This document shows, piece by piece, positions 41,518 through 52,074 of a DNA stretch of 64,000 nt. Positions within the stretch are counted from its first letter, which is position 1. Every line of letters starts with the position of its first letter. The DNA is from Streptomyces roseoviridis (GTDB lineage Bacteria > Actinomycetota > Actinomycetes > Streptomycetales > Streptomycetaceae): positions 4,774,001-4,838,000 of the forward strand of contig NZ_BAAAWU010000001.1 of NCBI RefSeq assembly GCF_039535235.1, in the 5' to 3' direction. Under the pieces are notes generated by a model. It was not told the DNA's origin. It worked only from the letters and a program-made list of their open reading frames with translations, and ran no database searches. Both the position numbers and the translations under genes were made by a program.

Positions 41518-42828
41518 GTGAACGCCATGGAAGCCCCAAACCCCTGGCAGGCACTCGCCCGGCCCCGCTACCCGTTCGGTCCCCTGCCCTGGCGGGCCGC
41601 CGGATACCTCGCGAGCGGAGCCGTCGGCGGGGCCGCCGCCTCCGGGGTGCTCGTGGTGCTCCTCGTGTGCTCCCTCCTGCTCGTCGGGCTCCCGCTGCTG
41701 CTCCTGGCCGGCGTCGCCCTCGGCGGAGCCGAACGCCGCCGGCTCCGCCTCGTCGACCGCGCCCCCGCCGCCGACCCGCACCGGGTCCCGGACGCACCCG
41801 GCCTCGCCGCCTGGCTCCGGCTGCGCGCGGGGGAGCAGGCGACCTGGCGGGAACTCGCGTACGCCCTGCTCTTCGCCACCGTCCTGTGGCCGCTCGACGC
41901 GCTCGCGCTCGCCGTCTGCGTCGGCCTGCCCGCCGCCCTGATCGGCACTCCGCTCCAGCTCGCGGCGGACGGCGAGGAGGCGAAGGCGGTGAAGGTGTAC
42001 CTGGTCACCTCCTATCCCGAGGCGTTCGCCGCCGCCCTCCTCGGCGTGCTCCTGCTGCTCGTCCTCGCCTATCCCCTCGGTGCCGTCGCCGGTGCCCGCG
42101 CCGCCCTCGCCCGCGCCCTGCTCGCGGCCCGGGACGACGGCCCGGCGGACGGGATCGGCGAGGTCATCGCCTCCCGCGCCCGGCTCGCCGCCGCCTTCGA
42201 GGCGGAGCGGCGCCGGATCGAGCGTGACCTCCACGACGGCGCCCAGCAGCGGCTCGTCGCCCTCACCATGACCCTCGGCCTCGCCCGCTACGACGCCCCG
42301 CCCGGGCCGCTCGCCGACCGGCTCGCCCGCGCCCACGAGGAGGCCGGCCGGGTCCTCACCGAGCTGCGCGAGCTGATCCACGGCATCCATCCGCAGGTCC
42401 TCGCCGACTACGGACTCGGCGCCGCCCTCGCCGACGCCGCCGACCGCTCCGCCGTGCCCGTGGAGACCTCAGGGGTCGACGGCGCCCTGCCCCGGCTGCC
42501 CGCCGCCGTCGAGAGCGCCGCCTACTTCGCCGCCCGCGAGGCCCTGGCCAACATCGGCAAGCACAGCGGCGCCACCCGGGCCCGGCTCGCCGCCGCCCAC
42601 ACCGACGGCGTCCTCCGCGTCGACGTCGAGGACGACGGCCGCGGCGGCGCCGACCCGGGGCACGGCAGCGGACTGACCGGCCTGGCCGACCGGCTCGCCG
42701 TCCTCGATGGGACACTGACGATCACCAGCCCGCCCGGCGGGCCGACCCTGCTACGAGCGGAGATCCCGTGCAGCGCCCTCTCCGGATCGTCCTCGCCGAG
42801 GACAGCGTCCTCCTCCGCGAGGGACTGA
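41518..42828 (+). CDS. Sensor histidine kinase (NarL/HisKA_3 type)
   Basis: A 436-residue membrane kinase. Several TM helices fill the first ~200 residues (sensor domain of the streptomycete type). The dimerisation/phosphorylation box is ERRRIERDLHDGAQQRLVALTM, with His at about residue 240. HATPase_c follows with REALANIGKHSGA (N-box) and VEDDGRGGADPGHGSGLTGL (G-box). GTG 41518 or ATG 41527 may start it. The 3' end overlaps its response regulator by 61 nt, so they form one transcription unit. Confidence 0.9.
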   Translation: MNAMEAPNPWQALARPRYPFGPLPWRAAGYLASGAVGGAAASGVLVVLLVCSLLLVGLPLLLLAGVALGGAERRRLRLVDRAPAADPHRVPDAPGLAAWLRLRAGEQATWRELAYALLFATVLWPLDALALAVCVGLPAALIGTPLQLAADGEEAKAVKVYLVTSYPEAFAAALLGVLLLLVLAYPLGAVAGARAALARALLAARDDGPADGIGEVIASRARLAAAFEAERRRIERDLHDGAQQRLVALTMTLGLARYDAPPGPLADRLARAHEEAGRVLTELRELIHGIHPQVLADYGLGAALADAADRSAVPVETSGVDGALPRLPAAVESAAYFAAREALANIGKHSGATRARLAAAHTDGVLRVDVEDDGRGGADPGHGSGLTGLADRLAVLDGTLTITSPPGGPTLLRAEIPCSALSGSSSPRTASSSARD

Positions 42829-43421
42829 TCGGACTCCTGGCACGTTTCGGCCACCAGGTCGTCGCCGCCGTCGCGGACGCCGACGCCCTGCGCGAGGCGG
42901 TCGCCGCGCACGACCCGGACGTCGTCGTCACCGACGTACGGATGCCGCCCGGCTTCCAGGACGAGGGACTGCGGGCGGCGGTCGCCCTGCGCGCCGAGCG
43001 TCCGGGGCTGCCGGTCCTGGTGCTCAGCCAGTACGTGCAGCGCTCGTACGCCGCCGATCTCCTCGACGCGGGCGACGGCACCGGCGTCGGTTATCTGCTG
43101 AAGGACCGGATCGGGCAGGTCGAGGAGTTCCTGGACGCCCTGGCCCGGGTGACGGACGGCGGCACGGTCGTCGACCCCGAGGTCGTACGGCAGCTGCTGC
43201 GCCGCCACCGCGACCCGCTCCAGGCCCTGACCCCGCGCGAACGGGAGGTCCTCGGCCTGGTCGCGGAGGGGCACTCCAACGCGGCGATCGCCCGCCGGCT
43301 GGTCGTCACGGAGGCGGCGGTCGGCAAGCACATCGGCAACATCCTGGCCAAGCTGCACCTGCCGCCGGCCGAGGACACCCACCGCCGGGTCCTCGCGGTC
43401 CTCGCCTACCTCCGGGCATGA
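42768..43421 (+). CDS. LuxR-family response regulator
   Basis: A 217-residue partner of the preceding kinase. The receiver has acidic residues in VLAEDS, phospho-Asp in VVVTDVRMPP (about residue 55), and Lys in GYLLKDRI. The C-terminal GerE-type HTH is LTPREREVLGLVAEGHSNAAIARRLVVTEAAVGKHIGNILAKL. It starts at GTG 42768 in a different frame within the kinase gene. Confidence 0.93.
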   Translation: MQRPLRIVLAEDSVLLREGLIGLLARFGHQVVAAVADADALREAVAAHDPDVVVTDVRMPPGFQDEGLRAAVALRAERPGLPVLVLSQYVQRSYAADLLDAGDGTGVGYLLKDRIGQVEEFLDALARVTDGGTVVDPEVVRQLLRRHRDPLQALTPREREVLGLVAEGHSNAAIARRLVVTEAAVGKHIGNILAKLHLPPAEDTHRRVLAVLAYLRA

Positions 43422-43444
43422 CAGCGGCAGGCGGGCACAAGAAA

Positions 43445-43474
43445 GGGAGCCCCTCGCTTCCGCGAGGGGCTCCC
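43445..43474 (-). terminator. Terminator of tRNA-Lys copy 2
   Basis: A 13-bp stem (GGGAGCCCCTCGC with its complement, loop TTCC) is followed on the minus strand by TTTCTT. It can also stop the plus-strand response regulator transcript. Confidence 0.9.
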
Positions 43475-43482
43475 TCTGTCTG

Positions 43483-43556
43483 TGCGCCGCCAGGGACTCG
43501 AACCCCGGACCCGCTGATTAAGAGTCAGCTGCTCTAACCAACTGAGCTAGCGGCGC
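43483..43556 (-). tRNA. tRNA-Lys (CUU), copy 2
   Basis: Identical over all 74 nt to the copies at 35839 and 51381, including acceptor stem GCGCCGC/GCGGCGC and anticodon loop CTCTTAA. It has its own terminator and upstream -10 box. Confidence 0.97.
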
Positions 43557-43571
43557 CTGCTGACAGAGAAA

Positions 43572-43577
43572 ATACTA
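43572..43577 (-). promoter_or_regulatory. -10 box of tRNA-Lys copy 2
   Basis: Minus-strand TAGTAT lies 15 nt before the mature tRNA with the same GTCAGCAG leader as the other copies. Confidence 0.65.
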
Positions 43578-43640
43578 CCTGGTCCCGAGGGGTGCTCATG
43601 ACCACCCCGGGACGGGCCCGCCCGCGGCCGGCCGCCGGCC

Positions 43641-44399
43641 TCAGATCGCCAGCGAGAGCACCACCGGAGCCGCCCTGCGGTTGAGCGTGTCGGCCGCCGA
43701 GCGGAGCCGGTGGGCGTGCTCGATCGGCAGGGAGAGCGCCAGGCAGCCCACGGCCGCGCCGGCCGTCAGCGGCACCGCCGCGCAGACCGTGCCCACCGCG
43801 TACTCCTGGAGGTCGAGGACCGGGACGGTCGGCGGCTGGCTGTCCAGCTTGGAGAACAGCACCTTCTCGTTGGTGATCGTCCGGGAGGTCAGCCGGGCGA
43901 TCTTGTGGCGGGAGAGGTGGTCCCGGCGACCGTTCTGGTCGAGCTGGGTGAGCAGGCACTTGCCGACCGCGCTGGCGTGGGCCGCCGAGCGGAAGTCCAC
44001 CCACTCGTTGACCTTCGGGGTGCGCGGGCCGTCGGCGAACTGGGTGATCTTCACCTCGCCGTCGATGTAGCGGCTGATGTAGACGGCGGCGCCGACCGAG
44101 TCGCGCAGCTCGGTCAGGGTCTCCTGGAGCTTGCGCTCCAGGGCCTCGCGGCGGGTGGTGCCGGAGCCCAGGAGGACCAGGGAGTCACCTATGACGTAGG
44201 CGCCGTCGGAGACCTGCTCGACATATCCCTCGCGCCGGAGCATCAGGAGCAGGGACGACAGATGGGCGACCGGCAGGCCGGTCTCCCGTGCGATCTGCAC
44301 GTCCGTCACGCCACCGCCGTGCCGTGAGACCGTCTCAAGCACGCGCAGGGCGTATTGCACCGAGTGGAACGGTGCGGTGGGCTCGGGCTTCAGCGCCAC
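43641..44399 (-). CDS. IclR-family transcriptional regulator
   Basis: A 252-residue regulator. The N-terminal winged HTH is SVQYALRVLETVSRHGGGVTDVQIARETGLPVAHLSSLLLMLRREGYV. The C-terminal effector domain includes SAAHASAVGKCLLTQL, the typical IclR pocket strand, and VGTVCAAVPLT. GTG 44399 follows AGGGGGAAACC. It is divergent from the luciferase-like gene across a 308-bp spacer. The effector is unknown. Confidence 0.88.
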   Translation of the reverse strand: MALKPEPTAPFHSVQYALRVLETVSRHGGGVTDVQIARETGLPVAHLSSLLLMLRREGYVEQVSDGAYVIGDSLVLLGSGTTRREALERKLQETLTELRDSVGAAVYISRYIDGEVKITQFADGPRTPKVNEWVDFRSAAHASAVGKCLLTQLDQNGRRDHLSRHKIARLTSRTITNEKVLFSKLDSQPPTVPVLDLQEYAVGTVCAAVPLTAGAAVGCLALSLPIEHAHRLRSAADTLNRRAAPVVLSLAI

Positions 44400-44707
44400 G
44401 GTTTCCCCCTACCAGGTTGTGACCGCAAGCTTCCGTACCACGATAGCCGCCAAGGCCCCGCTGCGGGGCGGCTGTTGGCGAGAATGATGCGGTGCGCAGG
44501 GGCCGTACGCTGGGCCGCGCCACTCTGGCATATGCCATGGTCACAGCCATTCGACAGAGACTGAGGTCAGGGCCGTGCGCGGGGTCGTCCGCACGGGCGT
44601 TCGGAGCCGTTCCGGACGTGAAGATTTTTTCGGGGAATAAGCGGAGACACCCTCCCGTTTGTGGTTTCCGTACGTACTGAGGTCACTGCGCAGGAAGGCA
44701 CCCCACG
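44400..44707. other. Divergent promoter region IclR / luciferase-like gene
   Basis: No gene seen. It contains a 12-bp perfect palindrome TGGCATATGCCA (44526-44537) and two copies of ACTGAGGTCA (44560-44569 and 44676-44685). A T6 run is at about 44626. These are possible binding sites. Confidence 0.5.
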
Positions 44708-45772
44708 GTGAGCGACGCGATTCGAGGAGAGGCGTACGGTACCGCGCCCGTACCGCTGTCCGTACTGGATCTGGTGACCGTCGGCAGCGGGCACACCGCG
44801 AGCCAGGCCCTCGCCACCAGCGTCGGGATCAGCCGGCTCGCCGAGCGGCGCGGCTACCACCGCCACTGGGTGGCCGAGCACCACTCCATGCCCGGCGTCG
44901 CCTCCTCCTCGCCCGCCGTGATCCTCGCCCACCTCGCCGCCCACACCAGCCGCATCCGCCTCGGTTCCGGTGGCGTGATGCTGCCCAATCACGCGCCCCT
45001 CGTGATCGCCGAGCAGTTCGGCACCCTGGAGGCCCTCGCCCCGGGCCGGATCGACCTCGGCCTCGGCCGCGCACCCGGCACGGACGGGGCGACGGCCGCC
45101 GCGCTGCGCCGCACCGACACCCTGAACGAGGGCGCGGACGACTTCCCCGAGCAGCTCGCCGAGCTGACCCGCTTCCTCGACGACGACTTCCCCGACGGCC
45201 ACCGCTACGCCCGGATCCACGCGGTGCCCGGCCCCGTCCAGGGGCCCGGGGGCAGGCCGCCGGTCTGGCTGCTGGGCTCCTCCGGCTTCAGCGCGCGCCT
45301 GGCCGGGCTGCTGGGTCTGCCCTTCGCCTTCGCCCACCACTTCTCCGCCCGCAACACCGTCCCGGCCCTCGACCTCTACCGGGACTCCTTCCGGCCCTCG
45401 GCCGTGCTCGACGCGCCGTACGCGCTGATCGGGGTCGGCGCGCTCGCCGCCGACGAGGCCGCCGAGGCCCGCCGTCAGGTGCTGACCGGCGCCCTGTCGA
45501 TGCTGCGCCTGCGCACCGGCCGCCCTGGCCTGATCCCGACCCCAGAGGAGGCCGAGGCGTACGCGTTCGGTCCGGCCGAGCGCGAGTTCGTCGACGGCTG
45601 GCTGGCGAACGTCGTGTACGGCACGGCGGACGAGGTGCGCGAAGGGCTCGACGCGCTCCAGAAGCGCACCGGCGCCGACGAGCTGATGATCACGGCCAAC
45701 GTGCACGGCGGGGAGGCCCGGCTGCGGAGCTACGAGCTGATCGCCGACGCGTACGGGCTGCCGGAGAGCTAG
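44708..45772 (+). CDS. LLM-class flavin-dependent oxidoreductase (MsnO8-like)
   Basis: A 354-residue bacterial-luciferase-fold monooxygenase. Marks: PLSVLDLVTVGSG, ERRGYHRHWVAEHHSMPGVASSSPAV, SGGVMLPNHAPLVIAEQFGTLEALAPGRIDLGLGRAPG, and LLGSSGFSARLAG. The AEHH and GRAPG motifs are those of the MsnO8-type branch that uses FMN (or F420 in some relatives). Substrate is unknown. It starts at GTG 44708 behind AGGAAGG. It is followed by its own terminator. Confidence 0.88.
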   Translation: MSDAIRGEAYGTAPVPLSVLDLVTVGSGHTASQALATSVGISRLAERRGYHRHWVAEHHSMPGVASSSPAVILAHLAAHTSRIRLGSGGVMLPNHAPLVIAEQFGTLEALAPGRIDLGLGRAPGTDGATAAALRRTDTLNEGADDFPEQLAELTRFLDDDFPDGHRYARIHAVPGPVQGPGGRPPVWLLGSSGFSARLAGLLGLPFAFAHHFSARNTVPALDLYRDSFRPSAVLDAPYALIGVGALAADEAAEARRQVLTGALSMLRLRTGRPGLIPTPEEAEAYAFGPAEREFVDGWLANVVYGTADEVREGLDALQKRTGADELMITANVHGGEARLRSYELIADAYGLPES

Positions 45773-45842
45773 GAACCGGGGAGCGCCGGGAGGGCTGGTC
45801 CACCTCCGGGCCGGCCCGCGTGAGCACCATAAGTGAACCTTA

Positions 45843-45873
45843 AACCGCTCGTCACCGATGGTGGCGGGCGGTT
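45843..45873 (+). terminator. Terminator after luciferase-like gene
   Basis: A 14-bp stem with two G-U pairs (AACCGCTCGTCACC with GGTGGCGGGCGGTT), a GAT loop, then CTTTCGT. Confidence 0.85.
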
Positions 45874-45917
45874 CTTTCGTGTGCTGCACCCGTCTGACGA
45901 GGGCTTTCTCGCGCCAA

Positions 45918-45947
45918 TTGGTCTAGTCCTCAATCTGGTTCAGACCA
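45918..45947 (+). promoter_or_regulatory. Two DasR-type boxes before chitinase gene
   Basis: TTGGTCTAGTCC (45918-45929) and TGGTTCAGACCA (45936-45947) lie in direct order, 18 bp start to start. Each approximates the TGGTCTAGACCA palindrome. Streptomycete chitinase promoters carry such paired boxes, so DasR and N-acetylglucosamine control is expected. Confidence 0.7.
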
Positions 45948-46018
45948 TTGACGTGCCGTTCGTCCGCCGGATATCACTGCTCCAACTTCCGTACCGCCAC
46001 CCCTCCCGGAGGCCGCAC

Positions 46019-47722
<1,704 letters not shown>

Positions 47723-47755
47723 TCCCTGTACGACCCCGCACCACCGGGCAGGACC

Positions 47756-47794
47756 ACCGCCCCCGGCCGGAATGTCCCTCCGGCCGGGGGCGGT
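47756..47794. terminator. Bidirectional terminator chitinase / GGDEF-EAL gene
   Basis: A 15-bp perfect stem, ACCGCCCCCGGCCGG (47756-47770) with 47780-47794, and a 9-nt loop, lies between convergent genes. Confidence 0.9.
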
Positions 47795-47809
47795 CTGCTG
47801 CGTCGCGTC

Positions 47810-49708
47810 CTACCGCACCCGTACGGACTCGGGCGCGGAGCCGATCAGGGCGGCAATGCCGTCCGGGGGGACCGGCCGCGAGTACAGCCAGCCCTGCCCG
47901 GTGTCGCAGCCGATCCTGCGCAGGCGGGTGGCCTGCCCCGAGGTCTCCACGCACTCGGCGGTGACCGTGAGGCCCAGCCGGTGCGCGAGCTGGACGAGCG
48001 CCTCGACGATCAACTCGTCCGCCGGGTTGGCGTGCTCCTCGTCCTGGAAGCCGCGCACGAACGAGCCGTCCAGCTTCAGCACGGAGACCGGAAGCCGGCT
48101 CAGATAGGCGAGGTTCGAATAACCGGTGCCGAAGTCGTCGATCGCGATCCGCACACCCATGTCGCTGAGCGCCTGCAACGCCTGGAGCGGGCGGCCCGCC
48201 GAGCCCATCACCGCGGACTCGGTCAGCTCCAGCTGGAGCAGGTGCGGGGCGAGCCCGGTCTCGGAGAGGATGCCGGCCACGTCGGCCACCAGGTCGGAGT
48301 CCCAGACCTGACGCACCGCCACGTTGACGCTGACGAAGACCGGCCGCTCGCCCGGGTGGTCCTGCTGCCACTGCCGGGCCTGGCGGCAGGCGGTCCGCAG
48401 CACCCAGCGCCCGAGCTCGACGATCGTGCCGTCCTCCTCGGCGATCCCGACGAACCGATTCGGCGCCAGGACGCCGAACTGCGGGTGGTGCCAGCGCACC
48501 AGCGCCTCCACCCCGCGGACCGAACCGTCCGCCAGGTCCACCAGAGGCTGGTACTCGAGGGCGAACTCCCCCCGTTCCACGGCGGGCCGCAAGGTGGAGG
48601 AGAGCGCCTGCCGGGTCATCCGGTGGGCGTTGCGCTCGGGGTCGAAGAGCGTCCAGCGGGCCTTGCCGTCGGCCTTGGCCCAGTACAGCGTGGTGTCGGC
48701 CGCCTGCATCAGACAGGTGGCGGAGGAGCCGTGGGCCCGTCGCTCGACCACGCCGATGGAGGCGGAGACGGACAGCCGCTGCCCCGACAGGTCGAAGGGC
48801 TCCTGGAGCGCGGTGAGCACGGACTGGGCCAGATCGGCGAGCTGCTCGGTGCCGGTGGAGTCCTCGACCAGGATCGCGAACTCGTCCCCGCCGAGCCGAG
48901 CCACGAGGTGTGCGCCGCCGCGCGTGTAGCCGTAGCTGTCGGCGCACTGGGTGAGCCGGCCGGCGACGGCGGCCAGCAGCCGGTCGCCGACCCGGTGCCC
49001 GAGGGTGTCGTTGACCGCCTTGAAGCCGTCGAGATCGAGGTAGCAGATCCCGATCCGCCCTGTTCTGCCATGCCCGTAGGACTGGTACGACTCGTACGAC
49101 CGGTCCTGAGTCCCCTCGGCGGGGCCCTCGGCGGCGGCGGTCTCCAGGGCGGCGGTGAGGCGCTCGAAGAACAGGGTGCGGTTGGGCAGCCGGGTGACCG
49201 GATCGTGCATCTGGAGGTGGCGCAGCCGGGCCTGGAGCTCGCGCCGGTCGCTGACGTCGGCGACCGAGAGCAGGACGCGCGGGCGGTCGGGCACGGGGGA
49301 GACGGTCACCTCGGCCCACAGGGAGCGTCCGTCGGGGTGCTTGAGGCGCCGGGTGCAGCGGAAGCGGGAGCGGCGGCCGCGCAGCACCTCGCGGTAGGCG
49401 TGCCAGGTGCGCCCGTCGGACCCGAGGTCGACCAGGTCGGCGGCGGCCTGCTCGCACAGCGCGGCGGGGTCGGTGCCGAGGAGGGCGCCGAGGGCGTCGT
49501 TGGCGGCGACGACGAGGCCGTCCCGGTCGACCACGGCCATCGCGAGCCGGGCGGCACGGAAGGCGGCCCGGTAGTCGCGCAGTTCGGGATCGAGGCCGGG
49601 ATCGGGACCCGGATCGGGACCGGGGTCGGGATCGGATGCGGATGCGTGACGCTCTGTGAGCACCGGCTCCGCCGACGGGTGCACCGGTACTTCGGGGGTT
49701 CCGCTCAC
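47810..49708 (-). CDS. PAS-GGDEF-EAL cyclic-di-GMP enzyme
   Basis: A 632-residue soluble protein. After an Asp-Pro-Gly repeat head, a PAS domain (about 45-160) is followed by GGDEF with intact RLGGDEFAIL and then EAL. The EAL catalytic set is complete: EALVRW, VSVNVAVRQ, LELTES, IDDFGTGYSNL, LKLDGSF, AECVE and TGQGWLYSRP. Both synthesis and breakdown of c-di-GMP are therefore possible. Such proteins time development in streptomycetes through BldD. GTG 49708 follows GGGAGCGAGCG. No TM helices are evident. Confidence 0.92.
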   Translation of the reverse strand: MSGTPEVPVHPSAEPVLTERHASASDPDPGPDPGPDPGLDPELRDYRAAFRAARLAMAVVDRDGLVVAANDALGALLGTDPAALCEQAAADLVDLGSDGRTWHAYREVLRGRRSRFRCTRRLKHPDGRSLWAEVTVSPVPDRPRVLLSVADVSDRRELQARLRHLQMHDPVTRLPNRTLFFERLTAALETAAAEGPAEGTQDRSYESYQSYGHGRTGRIGICYLDLDGFKAVNDTLGHRVGDRLLAAVAGRLTQCADSYGYTRGGAHLVARLGGDEFAILVEDSTGTEQLADLAQSVLTALQEPFDLSGQRLSVSASIGVVERRAHGSSATCLMQAADTTLYWAKADGKARWTLFDPERNAHRMTRQALSSTLRPAVERGEFALEYQPLVDLADGSVRGVEALVRWHHPQFGVLAPNRFVGIAEEDGTIVELGRWVLRTACRQARQWQQDHPGERPVFVSVNVAVRQVWDSDLVADVAGILSETGLAPHLLQLELTESAVMGSAGRPLQALQALSDMGVRIAIDDFGTGYSNLAYLSRLPVSVLKLDGSFVRGFQDEEHANPADELIVEALVQLAHRLGLTVTAECVETSGQATRLRRIGCDTGQGWLYSRPVPPDGIAALIGSAPESVRVR

Positions 49709-50062
49709 CGCTCGCTCCCGTAGTGCGTTCGGGCCGTACAGATGTGGTCGGAATGGTCGGCCAGGGAAAGTGTGCCGATCATAGAGGCTGGCCGGGGGGC
49801 CCTTCCAGCTCTGCAGCCCGCCGTGACGCCCCGACGGGCTGTGAGGCTCCCCACCCGCCGACCCGGCCGATCGTTTCTGCGCGGGTCTGACACGGGTCGA
49901 CGGCGGTCTGACCGAATGTGACTTTCCGTGAGCTGTTACGCGTCCGTGTCGCGTCGACTCGGCGAGTCCTGCTCACCCGACCGGGTCAGCGGAAAGGTGC
50001 GAAACATCACAAACCACCACAAGGTGGGTGTGGTGTCACGCTTTCCGGAGCCGGAGGTACAC
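49709..50062. other. Divergent promoter region GGDEF-EAL / M6 protease
   Basis: No gene seen. A 7-bp hairpin CACCACA/TGTGGTG (50015-50021 with 50029-50035) lies in the untranslated leader of the protease gene. The left side contains the promoter of the minus-strand gene, but I see no clear consensus. Confidence 0.45.
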
Positions 50063-51322
50063 GTGAGGGGTCAGCAGCCACCCGGGGGAGTGCAACGCTC
50101 GCGCCTGCGTGCCGGCGCGGCTGCCTTCACCTCGCTCGCGGCGCTCGCCGCGACCGGGCTCGTCGCCGGCCCCGCCGTCGCCGCGCCCTCCGCGGGACCC
50201 TGCGCCCTGCCCCGTACCGCCGCCCACCACTCGCTCGGCCTCGACACCTGGAACGGGTCCTATCCGCGGCCCACCCGCACCCTCGACGCCGTCATGATCT
50301 TCCTGTCCTTCCCGGACTCGGACCCGCTGATCACCCCCGCCGAACTGGCCGCCGACCACTTCCCCGGCACGTCCGAGTTCTTCGAGCGCGCCTCCTACGG
50401 CCGGTTCACACTGCGCGCCCACCCGCAGACCGGCTGGACCCGGATGCCGCAGGACTCCGGCACGTACGCGATACGGCGGGACTGGAGCGCCGAGCGCCGG
50501 GCGGCCTATCTGCGCGACGCGATCCGGGCGGCCGACGACTCCGTGGACTTCTCCCGCTACGACATCGTCTATCTCGTCGCCGACCCCGACGCGCCCGGCG
50601 TCGACTCCGACGCCACCAAGGTGGTCAACCTGGAGCAGCCGCTGGAAGCCGACGGCCGGGAGATCAGGCGGGTGGTCACGGTCTTCGAGCGCCACCCGCC
50701 GGACCGCAACGTGCTCGCCCACGAGACCGGCCACGTCTTCGACCTGCCCGACCTCTACCACCGGCCCGCCGACGGCAAGGGCGACTGGGACACCCACGTC
50801 GGCGACTGGGACGTCATGGGCAGCCAGTTCGGGCTCGCCCCGGACCTCTTCGCCTGGCACAAGTGGAAGCTGGGCTGGCTCGACCGCTCCCAGGTGAACT
50901 GCGTCCGCGACCCCGGCACCCATGTGATCGGCCTGGAACCGGTCGCCGCCGCGCCCGTGGCCGGCGGCACCGTCGGCACCCGCCTGGCGGTGGTCCGCAC
51001 CGGCGGGGGCAGCGCACTGGCGATCGAGGCCCGCTCCGCGACCGGCAACGACCAGGACACCTGCACCGAGGGGGTGCTCGTCTACCGGGTCCGCAACGAA
51101 GCGGCCTCCGGCGAGGGCCCGGTGGAGGTCGTGGACGCCCATCCGCGCACGGAGGCGTGCTGGGAGCGCTCGGTCTACCCGCCGCTCGCGGACGCGCCGC
51201 TGACGGAGGGCGAGTCCTTCACCGTGCCCGGTACGGGCGTGCGGGTGGAGGTCGCCGAGCGGACCAGGGCGGGCGTGTGGACGGTCCGGGTCACCGGCCC
51301 CCGGGCGCGACCGGTGGAGTGA
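50063..51322 (+). CDS. Secreted M6-family metalloprotease
   Basis: A 419-residue exported protein. An Arg-rich n-region and hydrophobic Ala-rich signal peptide end near AVAAPS. The peptidase region has LDAVMIFLSFPD, EFFERASYGRFTLR and the zinc site HETGHVFDLPDLYH (HExxH-type with downstream Asp/His), then the Met-turn GDWDVMGS, as in immune-inhibitor-A-like M6 peptidases. The C-terminal ~130 residues form a beta-rich domain. GTG 50063 follows GGAGG; the longer in-frame extension upstream has no ribosome site. Confidence 0.87.
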   Translation: MRGQQPPGGVQRSRLRAGAAAFTSLAALAATGLVAGPAVAAPSAGPCALPRTAAHHSLGLDTWNGSYPRPTRTLDAVMIFLSFPDSDPLITPAELAADHFPGTSEFFERASYGRFTLRAHPQTGWTRMPQDSGTYAIRRDWSAERRAAYLRDAIRAADDSVDFSRYDIVYLVADPDAPGVDSDATKVVNLEQPLEADGREIRRVVTVFERHPPDRNVLAHETGHVFDLPDLYHRPADGKGDWDTHVGDWDVMGSQFGLAPDLFAWHKWKLGWLDRSQVNCVRDPGTHVIGLEPVAAAPVAGGTVGTRLAVVRTGGGSALAIEARSATGNDQDTCTEGVLVYRVRNEAASGEGPVEVVDAHPRTEACWERSVYPPLADAPLTEGESFTVPGTGVRVEVAERTRAGVWTVRVTGPRARPVE

Positions 51323-51342
51323 GCCCGGTCCCGCGGACACGA

Positions 51343-51372
51343 AGAAGCCCCCCGCTTCCGCGAGGGGCTTCT
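51343..51372 (-). terminator. Terminator of tRNA-Lys copy 3
   Basis: AGAAGCCCC pairs with GGGGCTTCT, then a mismatch and CGC/GCG around a TTCC loop. It is shared between the plus-strand protease gene and the minus-strand tRNA. Confidence 0.88.
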
Positions 51373-51380
51373 CCCGTCTG

Positions 51381-51454
51381 TGCGCCGCCAGGGACTCGAA
51401 CCCCGGACCCGCTGATTAAGAGTCAGCTGCTCTAACCAACTGAGCTAGCGGCGC
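51381..51454 (-). tRNA. tRNA-Lys (CUU), copy 3
   Basis: 74 nt, identical to the copies at 35839 and 43483. The first 10 nt of the tRNA are shared with the end of the upstream coding region on the same strand, whose TAG stop lies at the acceptor-stem/D-arm junction. Confidence 0.97.
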
Positions 51455-52074
51455 CTGCTGACGTCGTAGACATTAGCATCCGGATCCGCCGAAGCAAAAA
51501 TCGATACCCGCACGTCGGCCGCCGAAACCATCCGGGCGGCCCGGACGCAGGCCCAGAGGAGGACCTCGGGTCCGGGCAGCCACGGCCGGCGGGTGTCGGG
51601 GGCGACCAGCCAGCGGGGGCCCGAGGTGTCCTGCGGGGCGAGCGGCGGCACGGTCACGGCGTCCCCGGTGCCGTGACACAGCGGGCGCGGCACGGCGTCC
51701 CCGTACTCCTCCCAGTCGAGGAGGGCCGGTAACCGCTGGGCCGTACCGGGCGCGGCGAAGAGCAGCATCCGGCCCCGGTGCACGGCGACGGGTCCCGAGC
51801 CGGGGCCCTCGGCCCAGAGCCGGTCCAGCATCCGGCGCCCGAAGATCGGCTCCACGTTCACCACGTCGAAGACGCGGCCGCAGGACAGCACGGCCGGGGC
51901 GGCGGGCCGCTCCTGCCAGCGCGCGAGCGCGGCGCACGGGCGGGCGGTGGCGGAGGCGAGCCAGAGGGCCCCGTCCTCGGTGACCCGTGCGGCCTGGTGC
52001 CGCTCCTCGTCCGGGTCCCGCAGGAAGCGGAAGATGTCGTACGGAGTCGTCTCGTCGCGCAGCCACGTCGTCAT
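51445..52074 (-). CDS. Conserved hypothetical protein overlapping tRNA-Lys
   Basis: A 209-residue soluble protein. Segments such as VFDVVNVEPIFGRRMLDRLWAEG, VAVHRGRMLLFAAPGTAQRLPALLDWEEYG and GPRWLVAPDTRRPWLPGPEVLLWACVRAAR resemble the short actinobacterial proteins related to the N-terminal fold of prim-pol proteins, but I see no complete catalytic motif and the match is tentative. The reading frame ends in SRRR with a TAG contributed by tRNA-Lys. The spacer upstream carries a GGCATATGCC palindrome (52165-52174). Confidence 0.65.
   Translation of the reverse strand: MTTWLRDETTPYDIFRFLRDPDEERHQAARVTEDGALWLASATARPCAALARWQERPAAPAVLSCGRVFDVVNVEPIFGRRMLDRLWAEGPGSGPVAVHRGRMLLFAAPGTAQRLPALLDWEEYGDAVPRPLCHGTGDAVTVPPLAPQDTSGPRWLVAPDTRRPWLPGPEVLLWACVRAARMVSAADVRVSIFASADPDANVYDVSRRR
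51470..51475 (-). promoter_or_regulatory. -10 box of tRNA-Lys copy 3
   Basis: Minus-strand TAATGT is 15 nt before the mature tRNA, with the common GTCAGCAG leader. Unlike the other copies it lies inside the 3' end of a coding region. Confidence 0.6.

Noticed and set aside
35931..41528. An 1865-codon open frame on the minus strand
   Set aside because: It runs antisense to several well-supported genes, is Arg/Gly/Pro-rich low complexity, has no recognisable domain, and even spans intergenic DNA. It is a by-product of high GC content.
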